The notes beneath the pieces were generated by a model. It worked only from the letters and a program-made list of their open reading frames with translations. It made no database searches and had not been told where the DNA came from. Below, piece by piece: positions 25,356 through 34,300 of a stretch of 64,000 nt of DNA; position 1 is the stretch's first letter, and each line of letters begins with the position of its first letter. This DNA comes from an uncultured Flavobacteriales bacterium (GTDB lineage: Bacteria > Bacteroidota > Bacteroidia > Flavobacteriales_F > PHOS-HE28). Location: the NCBI GenBank assembly GCA_937872175.1, contig CALMPI010000041.1, positions 1 through 64,000 of the forward strand, in the 5' to 3' direction. Both the position numbers and the translations under genes were made by a program.

Positions 25356-25934
25356 GTGCGCCGCGCCTGCCTCATCCCCGTGTTGCTGCTGGCGCTGACC
25401 GCCTCCGCGCAGGACGGAACCTTTCAGATCCTCAAAGGCGGCAAGCCCGTGGGCCGCATCGATGTGAAACGCACCGAGGCCGGGGGGAAGGCGGTGTACC
25501 GCATGACCTCCAGCTCCTCCATCGTGGTGCTGTGGACCCACGACGTACGGAGCGACATGCTCACCGAGTACCAGGGTGGGCAGCTCACGCGCTGCTACAG
25601 CACCTACCACGTGGACGATGAGCTCCGCGACAGCAGCTACCTGTACACCGTGGGCGGGCGGCCGCTGTGCTACGTGCATCCGGGCGAGGTCTTCGTGGGC
25701 CGCACGGACAACCCCTGGACCGTGGCCCGCATGTACTACGAGGAGCCCGTGGGCCAGGACAGCATCTTCGTGGAGAGCGAGCTGCGCGATTGCCCCCTGC
25801 GCGCGGTGGGCGACGGGCGCTACATCCTCAGCATGCCGAACAAGGGCACCAACCACTACACCTACCGCGACGGCGTGCTGCACGAGGTGCTGGTGGACCG
25901 CACGCTCTTCAACCTGCTTTTCCGGCGCACGTGA
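25356..25934 (+). CDS. Exported DUF6134-like protein
   Basis: The product is 192 residues from the GTG at 25356. It has a signal peptide (RRACLIPVLLLALTASAQ) and a mature all-beta part (FQILKGGKPVGRIDVKRTEA, YRMTSSSSIVVLW, SDMLTEYQGGQLTRCYSTYH) resembling the DUF6134 family of small periplasmic or outer-membrane-associated proteins in Bacteroidota. That match is by pattern memory and is moderate. The last segment (TNHYTYRDGVLHEVLVDRT) fits the same fold. The longer frame upstream crosses the T/C-rich repeat and is rejected. A hairpin 6 bases after the stop closes the unit together with the convergent T9SS cargo gene. Confidence 0.75.
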   Translation: MRRACLIPVLLLALTASAQDGTFQILKGGKPVGRIDVKRTEAGGKAVYRMTSSSSIVVLWTHDVRSDMLTEYQGGQLTRCYSTYHVDDELRDSSYLYTVGGRPLCYVHPGEVFVGRTDNPWTVARMYYEEPVGQDSIFVESELRDCPLRAVGDGRYILSMPNKGTNHYTYRDGVLHEVLVDRTLFNLLFRRT

Positions 25935-25940
25935 AACGAG

Positions 25941-25966
25941 GAAGGGCGCCCCGCAGGACGCCCTTC
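25941..25966. terminator. Bidirectional hairpin between convergent genes
   Basis: The stem is gaagggcg (25941-25948) with cgcccttc (25959-25966) around a 10-base loop, 6 bases after the plus-strand stop and 20 bases after the minus-strand stop. Neither side has a long T-tract. Confidence 0.65.
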
Positions 25967-25986
25967 ACCGGTGATCGATCGATGGT

Positions 25987-26769
25987 TCACTTCACGAAGC
26001 GGCGGCTGCCCACTTCCTGGCCGTTCTGGCGGATGCTCACCAGGTAGTGCCCGGCCTCCAGGGCCTGCACATCAAGCTGCAGCAGGGCCTGGCCGTTCAC
26101 GCCGTGGCGCGTGGCCACGCGGCCGGTGGCGTCCAGCACCACCAGCTCATCGGCCTGCACGTCGCCCAGGTCCACGTTCAGCACATCGGCCACCGGGATG
26201 GGGAACAGGCGCACGCCGTCGGCCTCGGTCGTCTCGGGCACGGACACCGCGGCCAGCGTGATGATCTGGTTGATCTCGGCCACCATCTGGTTGTAGCTGA
26301 AGTTCCACATGTCCTCCACGATCTCCTTGTCGCTGGGGCGGATCAAGCTCACGGTGGGGAAGCCCAGGGGCCACCACACGCTGCCCTGCAGGGTCAGCGG
26401 CGCCTCGTTCACCACGGGATAGGGCGTGCCGGTGAGCCAGTCGCCCTGCGTGGAACCCGTGTTGCCCTGGAGGTCGGCCAGGGTCGTGCTGGCATCGGCC
26501 TCGTAGAAGAGGATGCGCAGCTGATCGCTGCCCGGAGGGCCGTAGTTGTTGTACAGGTCGCGCAGCGCGTGGCTCTGATGCAGCGACCAGCAGGGGCCGC
26601 ACCAGGTGGCGGAGGCGTCCACGATCACCACCTTGCCCGCGTTGAGCCAGGTGTACAGGTTGTGCTGCGCGCCGTTGAGGTCGGTGACGGTGAAGTCCGG
26701 CGCGGTGCCGAACTGGGCCGAGGCCTGAAGACCGGCCACGGCGGCGAGGGCGAGTAGTCCTTTTCGCAT
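25987..26769 (-). CDS. T9SS type A cargo with thioredoxin-like domain
   Basis: The 260-residue product has a signal peptide (MRKGLLALAAVAGLQASAQ), then a thioredoxin/redoxin-like domain at about residues 20-165 with an intact WCGPCW active site (ASATWCGPCWSLHQ) and a cis-proline region (LGFPTVSLI). A type A sorting domain at about 185-260 (LFPIPVADVLNVDL ... GHYLVSIRQNGQEVGSRRFV) sends it out through T9SS. It is likely a secreted or surface-bound thiol oxidoreductase. The ATG at 26769 follows a TAGCTTCG box. Its redox partner is not apparent nearby. Confidence 0.9.
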   Translation of the reverse strand: MRKGLLALAAVAGLQASAQFGTAPDFTVTDLNGAQHNLYTWLNAGKVVIVDASATWCGPCWSLHQSHALRDLYNNYGPPGSDQLRILFYEADASTTLADLQGNTGSTQGDWLTGTPYPVVNEAPLTLQGSVWWPLGFPTVSLIRPSDKEIVEDMWNFSYNQMVAEINQIITLAAVSVPETTEADGVRLFPIPVADVLNVDLGDVQADELVVLDATGRVATRHGVNGQALLQLDVQALEAGHYLVSIRQNGQEVGSRRFVK

Positions 26770-26785
26770 GGGATGTTGTTTGGCC

Positions 26786-26793
26786 CGAAGCTA
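26786..26793 (-). promoter_or_regulatory. -7 box TAGCTTCG
   Basis: Minus-strand TAGCTTCG, 16 bases before the ATG at 26769. The same eight bases precede the 20089 gene and the cargo gene at 41376-42758. Confidence 0.6.
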
Positions 26794-26863
26794 GGCCGCT
26801 ACCGCTCCGCTCGCGGCCACAAAGGACCTTCCATCCTTGGGCGCCTGTGGCCCCTGTTCATCC

Positions 26864-27970
26864 CTAAAGGCCCACGCGCTGCGCGAGGTAGCGGTGCACC
26901 TTGGCCACGCGTTCCACCTGGCCCTTGGCGGCGAAGCGCTCGTAGAAGCCCTCATCGCGGAACTCGCGGACCACCTCGCCCCACGGGGCCAGGCGTTGGG
27001 CCCAGCGGCGTTCGCGCCCTTCATCGGCCAGCTGGTCGGCGATGGCCAGGTCGGCGCACACACGCAACATGGCCTTCAGGGTCACGGGCTTGGTCACGTG
27101 GTACTTGGGGTGGCCCCAGGCATCGCCCCAGGCGCCGCGGGCCGCGCGCAGGAACTCCTGCACCGTGCGGTAGCGCTTCTCCACCGTGCGCGCGCTGGCG
27201 TCCACCGTCTCGCCGCGCTTGGTGCTGCGCACGATCCAGCGGTGCACCTCGTTGAAGAGCTCGGCCTGCATGATCCACTTCTCCTGCTTGCTGCGGTTGC
27301 CCAGGCGGTTGATGCGGTAGCGAAGCGGGCTGTCGGGGTCGCCGTAGAGGCGCTCGATCACCTTTGCGGCCAGCCGCTTGTCGGGCTTCTCCCAGCTCAC
27401 CTTCTCGTACAGGTCGATCAGGTGGCTCTTGTTGATGCGGGTGGGCGTGCTGTTGATGATCACGAACATCTCCGCGGCGAAGTCCTCGCTCTGCCCGTCG
27501 AACACCACGCAGGGCACGTGGATGCTGCGGGCCTCCTCGGGATGGCTGCGGAAGAAGAACTCCAGCGCGGCCAGGCGATGCTGTCCATCGATGATCAGGT
27601 ACTTCTCGCGCGGCTCCTTCAGGTCGCCCACATGCTGGTAATGCCCCAGCGGGCTGAAATCGAGCGTTTCGCTGGTGAACAGCAGCACGGTGCCGGGGAT
27701 GGGCGGCTGGGTGACGGCGGTCTCGTAGAAGTTCCGGATGGCCTTCACCTTGGCCTTGCTCATGGCGCGTTGGAAGGCGGCGTCGCTGCGCTCGATGCGG
27801 CCGATGAAGCCGGCCACCTCATCGTCCTTGGTCCCCGGATCCGCGGCGATGGCCGCTTCCCCCTCGGCGTAATACCGGCTGATGAAGCGCACCCGCCGCA
27901 ACAGGTCCTCGGCGGGATAGCTCACGAAATAGAACCGGGCGTCCTTCTGGGGGATGCGGGTGGCGATCAT
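26864..27970 (-). CDS. DGQHR domain protein (DndB-like)
   Basis: The product is 368 residues from the ATG at 27970, and the signature LIIDGQHRLAALEFFF lies near residue 130. The family includes DndB, the regulator linked to DNA phosphorothioation, and many stand-alone proteins of unknown role, some in defence islands. Other features are HVPCVVFDGQ, MFVIINSTPTRINKSHL and a helical C-terminal half. No dndCDE-like genes are visible in the window, so the partner is unknown. The ATG lies only five bases after a TACCTTCG box. The in-frame upstream Met at 28024 would place that box inside the coding region and is rejected. Confidence 0.85.
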   Translation of the reverse strand: MIATRIPQKDARFYFVSYPAEDLLRRVRFISRYYAEGEAAIAADPGTKDDEVAGFIGRIERSDAAFQRAMSKAKVKAIRNFYETAVTQPPIPGTVLLFTSETLDFSPLGHYQHVGDLKEPREKYLIIDGQHRLAALEFFFRSHPEEARSIHVPCVVFDGQSEDFAAEMFVIINSTPTRINKSHLIDLYEKVSWEKPDKRLAAKVIERLYGDPDSPLRYRINRLGNRSKQEKWIMQAELFNEVHRWIVRSTKRGETVDASARTVEKRYRTVQEFLRAARGAWGDAWGHPKYHVTKPVTLKAMLRVCADLAIADQLADEGRERRWAQRLAPWGEVVREFRDEGFYERFAAKGQVERVAKVHRYLAQRVGL

Positions 27971-27975
27971 ACCCC

Positions 27976-27983
27976 CGAAGGTA
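27976..27983 (-). promoter_or_regulatory. -7 box TACCTTCG for the DGQHR gene
   Basis: Minus-strand TACCTTCG with only five bases to the ATG at 27970. This points to a leaderless message. Confidence 0.6.
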
Positions 27984-28097
27984 GATCGGCCCCGGTGGTG
28001 CGTCCAAAAGGGCCTCCCCACCATCCCGGGGACCCGCGTCGGAGTCTGGAGGCCGGTGGCTGGTGGCCGGTGGCTGGTGGCCGGGGTAAATGAGGAC

Positions 28098-28120
28098 GGG
28101 CCCCCGCATCGCAGGAGCCC
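28098..28120 (-). terminator. Hairpin terminator of the adhesin operon
   Basis: Ten paired bases (GGGCTCCTGC with GCGGGGGCCC on the minus strand, three G-U pairs) enclose a 3-base loop, about 28 bases after the OmpA-gene stop at 28148, followed by GTCCTCATTT. Confidence 0.7.
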
Positions 28121-28147
28121 GCCGCTCGTCCAACTAACCCCCCTACC

Positions 28148-30343
28148 CTATTTCGATAGCACCTTGAACTCGGTGCGGCGGTTGCGCTGGTGCTCATCCT
28201 CGCTGCACTTCTCGCACACGCACTTCTCGCTCGGCAGCGATTCCCCATAGCCCTTGCTCGTCACCCGGTCCTTGGCGATGCCCTTGGCGATGATGTGGTC
28301 CACGGCGCTCTTGGCCCGCTTCTGCGACAGGCTCAGGTTGTAGGCGTCCTTGCCGCGGCAGTCGGTGTGGCTGCTCAGCTCGATCTTCACCGTGGGGTTG
28401 TCGTTCAGCGTCTGCACCAGCTTGTCCAGCTCCAGGGCCGCGTCCGGACGGATGTTCCACTTGTTGTAGTCGTAGTAGATGTTGTCCAGGCGCACCACCT
28501 GGTTCACCTCCAGCGGGAACAGGCGGAAGTCCGTGTGGATGACGGCGCTGGGCTTGCCCTTGGTGCTGATGCGCGCGCTCTGCTTGAAGAAGCCCTCCTT
28601 CTCCACGCGGATGCGGTAGTCGCTCTCGGGCTTCAGGGCGAATGCGTACTTGCCCGTGGCATCGGTGGTGCGTTCCTCCAGCAGCTGGTCGTTGCCGTCG
28701 TACAGCATCACCCTGGCGCCGCTCAACGGCACTTCGGTCTCGCCGTGCATCACCACGCCCTCGGCGGCGTAGTCGTACTTGGTCATCTCCACCACGATGT
28801 CCTCCAGCGGGTCGCTGTCCGTCATCACGCTCACCTCCTGTTGGAAGTAGCCGTTCTTGGTGGCCACGATCACGTACTTGCTGCGATACTCGGCGTCGAT
28901 CTTGAACTTGCCGCCGGGCTCGGTCTCCAGCTGATAGCGCTTCACGTGCTCGTTCTTCTCATCCTTCAACAGGATGGTGGCGCCCTCGATGGGCTGGCGG
29001 GTGGCCTTGTCGATCACGATGCCGGCCAGGTACATCATGGGCGGGCGCACCGTGCAGCCGTAGACGTCGTCGCTGCCCACGCCGCCGGGGCGATCGCTCA
29101 CGAAGAAGCCGGTGCTGTCGTCGGCCAGCAGCAGCAGGCCGAAGTCGTTGAAGCGCGAGTTCATCGGGGCCTTCAGGTTGAACACCGTGCCGGGCCCGGT
29201 GGGCAGCAGCTTGGTGCGGAAGAGGTCCAGCCCGCCCAGGCCGGGGTGGCCGGTGCTGGCGAAGAAGAAGGTGCTGTCGCGACCGATGAAGGGGTACATC
29301 TCGTTCCCCGCGGTGTTCACCTTGGGGCCCATGTTCTGGGGAGCGCCCCAGTTGTTGCCCAGGTTGTCGCAGAACCAGATGTCGGTGCCTCCCTGGCCGC
29401 CGGGCATGTCGCTCACGAAGTACATCCGGCGCCCGTCGTGGCTTACGCAGGGGTGTCCCACGTTGTACTGCGGGTTGTTGTGGTCGAAGGGGATCAGGTT
29501 GCCCCACTCCTGGTTGCCGAACTCGCCGGTGGTGATGTCGGTGAAGAAGATGCCGAGCTTCAATTCGCCATCGTCGGCGAGGTCCTTGGTGCCATAGAAG
29601 AAGTTGTTGCGCGTGAAGTAGAGGCGGTCGGCCAGGGAGTCGAAGCTGGCCGTGCCATCGTGGAAGCGGCTGTTCACGTCCTTGCGCATCACCATCGGCT
29701 CCTCGGCGGTCTGGCCTTTCAGCAGGGCGCTGTAGAGGTTCAGGAAGGGCTGGTCGTCCCACTTGTAGGCGGCCTTGCCTCCGGTCCCTTCGCCCCGCGC
29801 GCTGCTGAAGAGCAGCAGCTCCTCAAGCACGGTGAGGCCCAGGTCGGCCTGCGGGCTGTTGATGGGCACCGTGCGGATGCTGGCGCTGCTGCTGTCGCGA
29901 TTGAGGCGGTCGAAGAGGTCGGCATGCTTCACATAGGCCTCGGCACGGGGGTCGCCCGGGTTCTGCTCCAGGTAGCGGGCGTACATCTGGTTGGCCTCGG
30001 TGTACCTGCCGTTGGTGCGCAGCATCTCGGCATGGTCGAAGAGGTCCTGCGGGCTGGGCGATCCGCTGGTGAGCTGCGCGTAGGTGGCCTCGGCCAGGTC
30101 CAGGCGGCCCATGCGCTTGTAGGCCATGGCCAGTCGGCGCAGGTCGGTGGCATCGGCCTTGCCCTTGTCGGCCAGGTCCTGGTACACCTTGGCCATGGCG
30201 GGATAGTCGAAGTCCTCGGCGTAACGCGCGGCCATGCGCTCCTTGAGCTTCTGGGCACCGGCGGCCAGGGGCAGCACGGCCAGGATGAGCAGGCCGAAGG
30301 TGCGTGCGGTGGGGCGGTTCATCGGTCGGTGGGTCTGCGTCAT
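28148..30343 (-). CDS. OmpA-family protein with TPR and PD40 repeats
   Basis: The product is 731 residues; a start at 30322 (MNRPTARTFGLLILAVLPLA) gives the cleaner signal peptide. In order: TPR-like helices at about 35-150, WD40/PD40-like strands at about 190-430 (MYFVSDMPGGQGGTDIWFCD, FFFASTGHPGLGGLDLF), two carboxypeptidase-regulatory Ig-like domains (about 435-600), and a C-terminal OmpA peptidoglycan-binding domain (IELSSHTDCRGKDAYNLSLS, GYGESLPSE). This layout accompanies T9SS and gliding loci, where the protein anchors outer-membrane complexes to the cell wall. It starts 3 bases after the PorP/SprF gene ends, in the same operon as the giant adhesin. Confidence 0.9.
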   Translation of the reverse strand: MTQTHRPMNRPTARTFGLLILAVLPLAAGAQKLKERMAARYAEDFDYPAMAKVYQDLADKGKADATDLRRLAMAYKRMGRLDLAEATYAQLTSGSPSPQDLFDHAEMLRTNGRYTEANQMYARYLEQNPGDPRAEAYVKHADLFDRLNRDSSSASIRTVPINSPQADLGLTVLEELLLFSSARGEGTGGKAAYKWDDQPFLNLYSALLKGQTAEEPMVMRKDVNSRFHDGTASFDSLADRLYFTRNNFFYGTKDLADDGELKLGIFFTDITTGEFGNQEWGNLIPFDHNNPQYNVGHPCVSHDGRRMYFVSDMPGGQGGTDIWFCDNLGNNWGAPQNMGPKVNTAGNEMYPFIGRDSTFFFASTGHPGLGGLDLFRTKLLPTGPGTVFNLKAPMNSRFNDFGLLLLADDSTGFFVSDRPGGVGSDDVYGCTVRPPMMYLAGIVIDKATRQPIEGATILLKDEKNEHVKRYQLETEPGGKFKIDAEYRSKYVIVATKNGYFQQEVSVMTDSDPLEDIVVEMTKYDYAAEGVVMHGETEVPLSGARVMLYDGNDQLLEERTTDATGKYAFALKPESDYRIRVEKEGFFKQSARISTKGKPSAVIHTDFRLFPLEVNQVVRLDNIYYDYNKWNIRPDAALELDKLVQTLNDNPTVKIELSSHTDCRGKDAYNLSLSQKRAKSAVDHIIAKGIAKDRVTSKGYGESLPSEKCVCEKCSEDEHQRNRRTEFKVLSK

Positions 30344-30346
30344 GGC

Positions 30347-31291
30347 TCAGAAGTAGCGCGGTGAGCGGATGCCCTTCATGCGTTTGCCGAAGTCGAAGCC
30401 GATCATCACCTCATGGCTGCCGCCGCTGTAGTTGCGCAGCGGGCTCAGCGGATAGTCATAGGCGTAGCCGGCCGAGATGCCATCGGTGAAGTAGTACTGG
30501 GCCAGGGCGCCCACGGCATCCTCGTGGCGGTACATGGCGCCCAGCCAGAACTTCTCGAAGAAGAAGAAGTTGGCGCTCACATCGAAGCTGATCGGCGCGC
30601 CCTGCACGGCCTTCACCAGGAAGGTGGGCTTGAACTTGTGGTACATGCCCATGTTGAACACGTAGCCGCCGGTGAGGAAGTAGTGCGGGCGCTGGCCCTG
30701 CTGCCAGGCGGTGCCGGTGGTGTCGACCGGCGCGTCCTTGAAGAACTCGGTGCGCAGGAGCTTGGGCGTGCTCACACCGAGGAAGAAGCGCTCGCCGTAG
30801 TACATCATGCCGAAGCCGAACTGCGGGTCCAGCTTGGTGTTCACGTTCTGCTGGAACACCTGGTCGCCGCTCTGCAGGGGGTTCAGCTCCCCGAACCGGC
30901 CCTGCACCAGCGTCATGCCGCCCTTGAGGCCGAAGGCCAGCTTGCGCTCGTTGGCGAAGTGGATGCGGTAGGCCAGGTCGATCATGAAGCCGTACTGGCT
31001 CACCGGGCCATGCTCATCGCGCATGATGGTGCCGCCGATGCCCACGGTCTCCCGCGCCAGCGGGGCATGCACCGTCAGCGTCTGCGTGCTGGGCGCACCC
31101 TCGAAGCCCACCCACTGGTGGCGCGTCAGGGCCTTGATGCTCACCCGCTCGGCGGCGCCGGCATAGGCCGGGTTGATCGCCAGCAGGTTGAACATGTACT
31201 GCGTGAACTGCGGATCCTGCTGTGCGGCCGCGGGGGCTGCGAGCACAAGGGCCAGGAGCAGGGCTTTCCAACGGGAGGCCATGGTCGCCAT
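30347..31291 (-). CDS. PorP/SprF-family T9SS outer-membrane protein
   Basis: The product is 314 residues from the ATG at 31291 (signal peptide KALLLALVLAAPAAAQ). Starts at 31345, two bases after the adhesin stop, or at 31282 are also possible. The mature N-terminus QQDPQFTQYMFNLLAINPAY is diagnostic of the PorP/SprF family. Beta-barrel strands follow, with the conserved GAMYRHEDAVGALAQYYF and GYAYDYPLS segments. Family members act with type B cargo: SprF is needed for surface delivery of the adhesin SprB. The gene lies between a type B adhesin gene and an ompA-type gene, so it is probably the dedicated partner of that adhesin. Confidence 0.93.
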   Translation of the reverse strand: MATMASRWKALLLALVLAAPAAAQQDPQFTQYMFNLLAINPAYAGAAERVSIKALTRHQWVGFEGAPSTQTLTVHAPLARETVGIGGTIMRDEHGPVSQYGFMIDLAYRIHFANERKLAFGLKGGMTLVQGRFGELNPLQSGDQVFQQNVNTKLDPQFGFGMMYYGERFFLGVSTPKLLRTEFFKDAPVDTTGTAWQQGQRPHYFLTGGYVFNMGMYHKFKPTFLVKAVQGAPISFDVSANFFFFEKFWLGAMYRHEDAVGALAQYYFTDGISAGYAYDYPLSPLRNYSGGSHEVMIGFDFGKRMKGIRSPRYF

Positions 31292-31347
31292 GGGTTGAAC
31301 GCCGGAGGGCGCGGTGTTTCGGTGTGGGATCCTCGGGATGCGCATGA

Positions 31348-34300
31348 TCAGCGGCGGATGTAGATGTAGCCGGTGAAGGGCTCCTCACCGTTGCCGAGGT
31401 CCAGGATGAAGTAGTAGGTGCTCTCGGGGAGCTCCTCGCCCCAGTTGAGGCTGTTCTCGCTGCGGCCGTTCCAGTCGTTGGTGTAGGGCGAGCGGTCCAG
31501 CACCTTCGCGCCCCAGCGGTTGAACACCTGCAGGCTGTTGTCCGGATAGCTTTCGAGGTTGTGCACCACATAGGTGTCGTTCACCCCGTCGCCGTTGGGG
31601 CTGAAGGCGTCGGGCACGATCACCGTCAGGCAGTCCTTCAGGCGCACCAGCACCGAGTCGCTCGTGGTGCCGCATACCCCGTTGTTCACCGTCCACACGA
31701 ACCAGGTGTTGCCCAGCGCCAGCCCGCTCGCGAAGGCGGCCGGGTCGGCGGGGTCGCTCAGGGTGGCCGTTCCGCTCACCACGCTCCAGGCCCCGGTGGC
31801 CAGCGCATCGAACACCGGTTCGGCGTCCAGCGCGGTGCCGGTGAACTGGTGCTGGCAGAACTCCTGGTCCTCGCCGGCATCGGCCGCGGCCAGTGCGCTG
31901 TCATACACGAAGAAGCTCATCGGATCGCTGGTGGAGCCGCAGGCGCCGTTGTCGATGGTCCACTCGAAGACCGTTTCACCCAGGCCCAGGTCGGTGACCG
32001 CGGTGAAGGGACTGGTGGGATCGGCCAGCGTGCCGGTGCCGCTGATCAGGGTCCAGAGGCCGACGGCCGGGGCTACGGGTGAACTGGCGAACATGGTGGT
32101 GTTGGGTGCGGGTGAACAGAAGCTCTGGTCGTCGCCCGCCAGTGCGGCGGCGGCGGTGTTGTCGAAGACCTGGATCAGCACCGTGTCGGTGGTGATGCCC
32201 GGGGTGCAGGGGCCGTTGTCGATGGTCCACACCAGCGTGGTGGTGCCCGGGGTCAGGCCGGTGATGCCGCTCGTGGGGCTGGCCGGATCGGTCACCGTTC
32301 CGCTGCCGCTCAGCACCGTCCAGGTGCCGGTGGCCGGGAAGATGAGCGCGTTGCCGGCCAGCGTGGCGCTGCTGGCGGGCGTGCACAGCTCCTGGTCGGG
32401 GCCCGCATCCGCAGCGCCCTGGCCCGCATCGAACACACTGATGGTCACCTGGTCGGTGGTGGTGCCGTTCGGGCAGGGCCCGTTGCTCACCGTCCATTCG
32501 AAGACGCTCACGCCCACCTGCAGATCGGTGATGGTGGTGGTGGCGCTGGTGGGGTCCGTGATGGTGCCCGTGCCGCTCACCAGCGTCCACTGGCCTGTGG
32601 CCGGATACGTGGGGTCCGTGGCCGCCATCGCCACCGTGTTCGGGAAGGTGGGGATGCAGATCTCCTGGTCGGGACCGGCGTCCGCGGAGGCCGAGTTCTC
32701 GTCGAAGAGCGTCACCTGCATCGTGTCGGTGGTCACCGCATCGGGGCAGGGCCCGTTGTCGATGGTCCACACGAACACGTTGTCGCCGATGCTGAGGTTG
32801 AACACCGCCGTGTTGGGGTCGCTGGCATCGGCGAGGGTGCCACCGCCCTGAAGCACCGTCCATTGGCCGGTGGCCGGGAAGATGGGGTCGTTGGCGGTGA
32901 GCACCGCACCGGTGGTCGGCGTGCACAGCTCCTGATCGGGGCCGGTCTGCGCGGGTGGCTGGTTCTCGTCGAAGATGAACACGCTCACGGTGTCCGTGCT
33001 CGGCGGGCCGAAGCCGCACTGGCCGTTGTAGATCTGCCACACGAACACGTTCTCACCCACGGCCATGTCGGTGATCATGCTGAAGGGATTGTTCGGCTCC
33101 ACGATGGTGCCGCTGCCACTGAGCAGGCTCCAGGTGCCCTCACCCGGGAAGGCCGGGATGTTGCCCTGCATCATGGTGTTCACCTGTGGCGTGCACAACT
33201 CCTGGTCGGGTCCCGCGTCGGCGGTCGGCGCGGTGGGGTCGTACACATAGATCTGGATGGTATCGCTCATGATGCCGTTCGGCGGGCAGGGACCGTTGTC
33301 CAGGGTCCACACGAACGTGCTGATGCCCACGGTGAGGTCGGTGATGGGCGAGGTGGGGCTGGCGGGGTCGACGATGGTCCCCGAACCACCGATGAGCGTC
33401 CAGCTGCCGGTGGCGGGGGCCTGGGGCGGCACCGCGGCCATCACCGTGCTGGTCAGCGGCAGGCAGACCTCCTGGTCCGGGCCTGCATCGGCGGCACTGG
33501 TGCTGTCGCTGTAGAGGATCACCGTCACCTCGTCGAAGGTGATCGGGTTGGCGCAGGGGCCGTTGTCCACCGTCCAGCGGAAGGTGTTCACGCCGATGCT
33601 CAGCGTGCTCACCAGCGTGCCGGGGTCGTTCGCATCGGCGAACACGCCCGTGCCGGCGATCACGCTCCAAGTGCCCGTGGCGGGGAAGATGGGCGTGTTG
33701 CCCGCCAGCAGGGTGCTGTCGGTGGGCACGCACAGTTCCTGATCCGGACCGGCATCGGCCGGCGGGTTGTTCGGATCGAAGACGAAGATGCTGACGAGAT
33801 CGTCGCTGATGCCGCACACGCTGTTATCGATGGTCCACTGGAAGATGTTCTCCCCGATGGTGAGGCCCGTCACTTCCGTCAGCGGGTCGTTCGCATCGAC
33901 GAACACGCCCGTGCCCTGCACCAGGGTCCAGGTGCCGACGGCCACACCCACGGCGGTGTTGCCCTCCAGGAAGGTGCTGCTCGCCGGCGCGCAGAGCTCC
34001 TGATCGGGGCCCGCATCGGCCGGCGGCGCGTTCTCGTCGAAGAGGTTGATCACCACGTTGTCCGCGGTGATGCCATTGGCGCAGGGACCATTGTCCACCG
34101 TCCAGGCGAATTCATTGAGGCCGATGCCCAGGCCGGTCACCGTGGTGTTCGGATCGCTCGGGTCGGTGATGGTGCCCTGACCGTTCACCAGGGTCCACTG
34201 GCCCGTGGCCGGGAAGGTCACCGCACTACCGCTCAAGGTGGCGCTGGTGATGGGCGTGCAGATGTCCTGGTCGGCGCCCGCGTTCGCATCCGGGTTGCTG

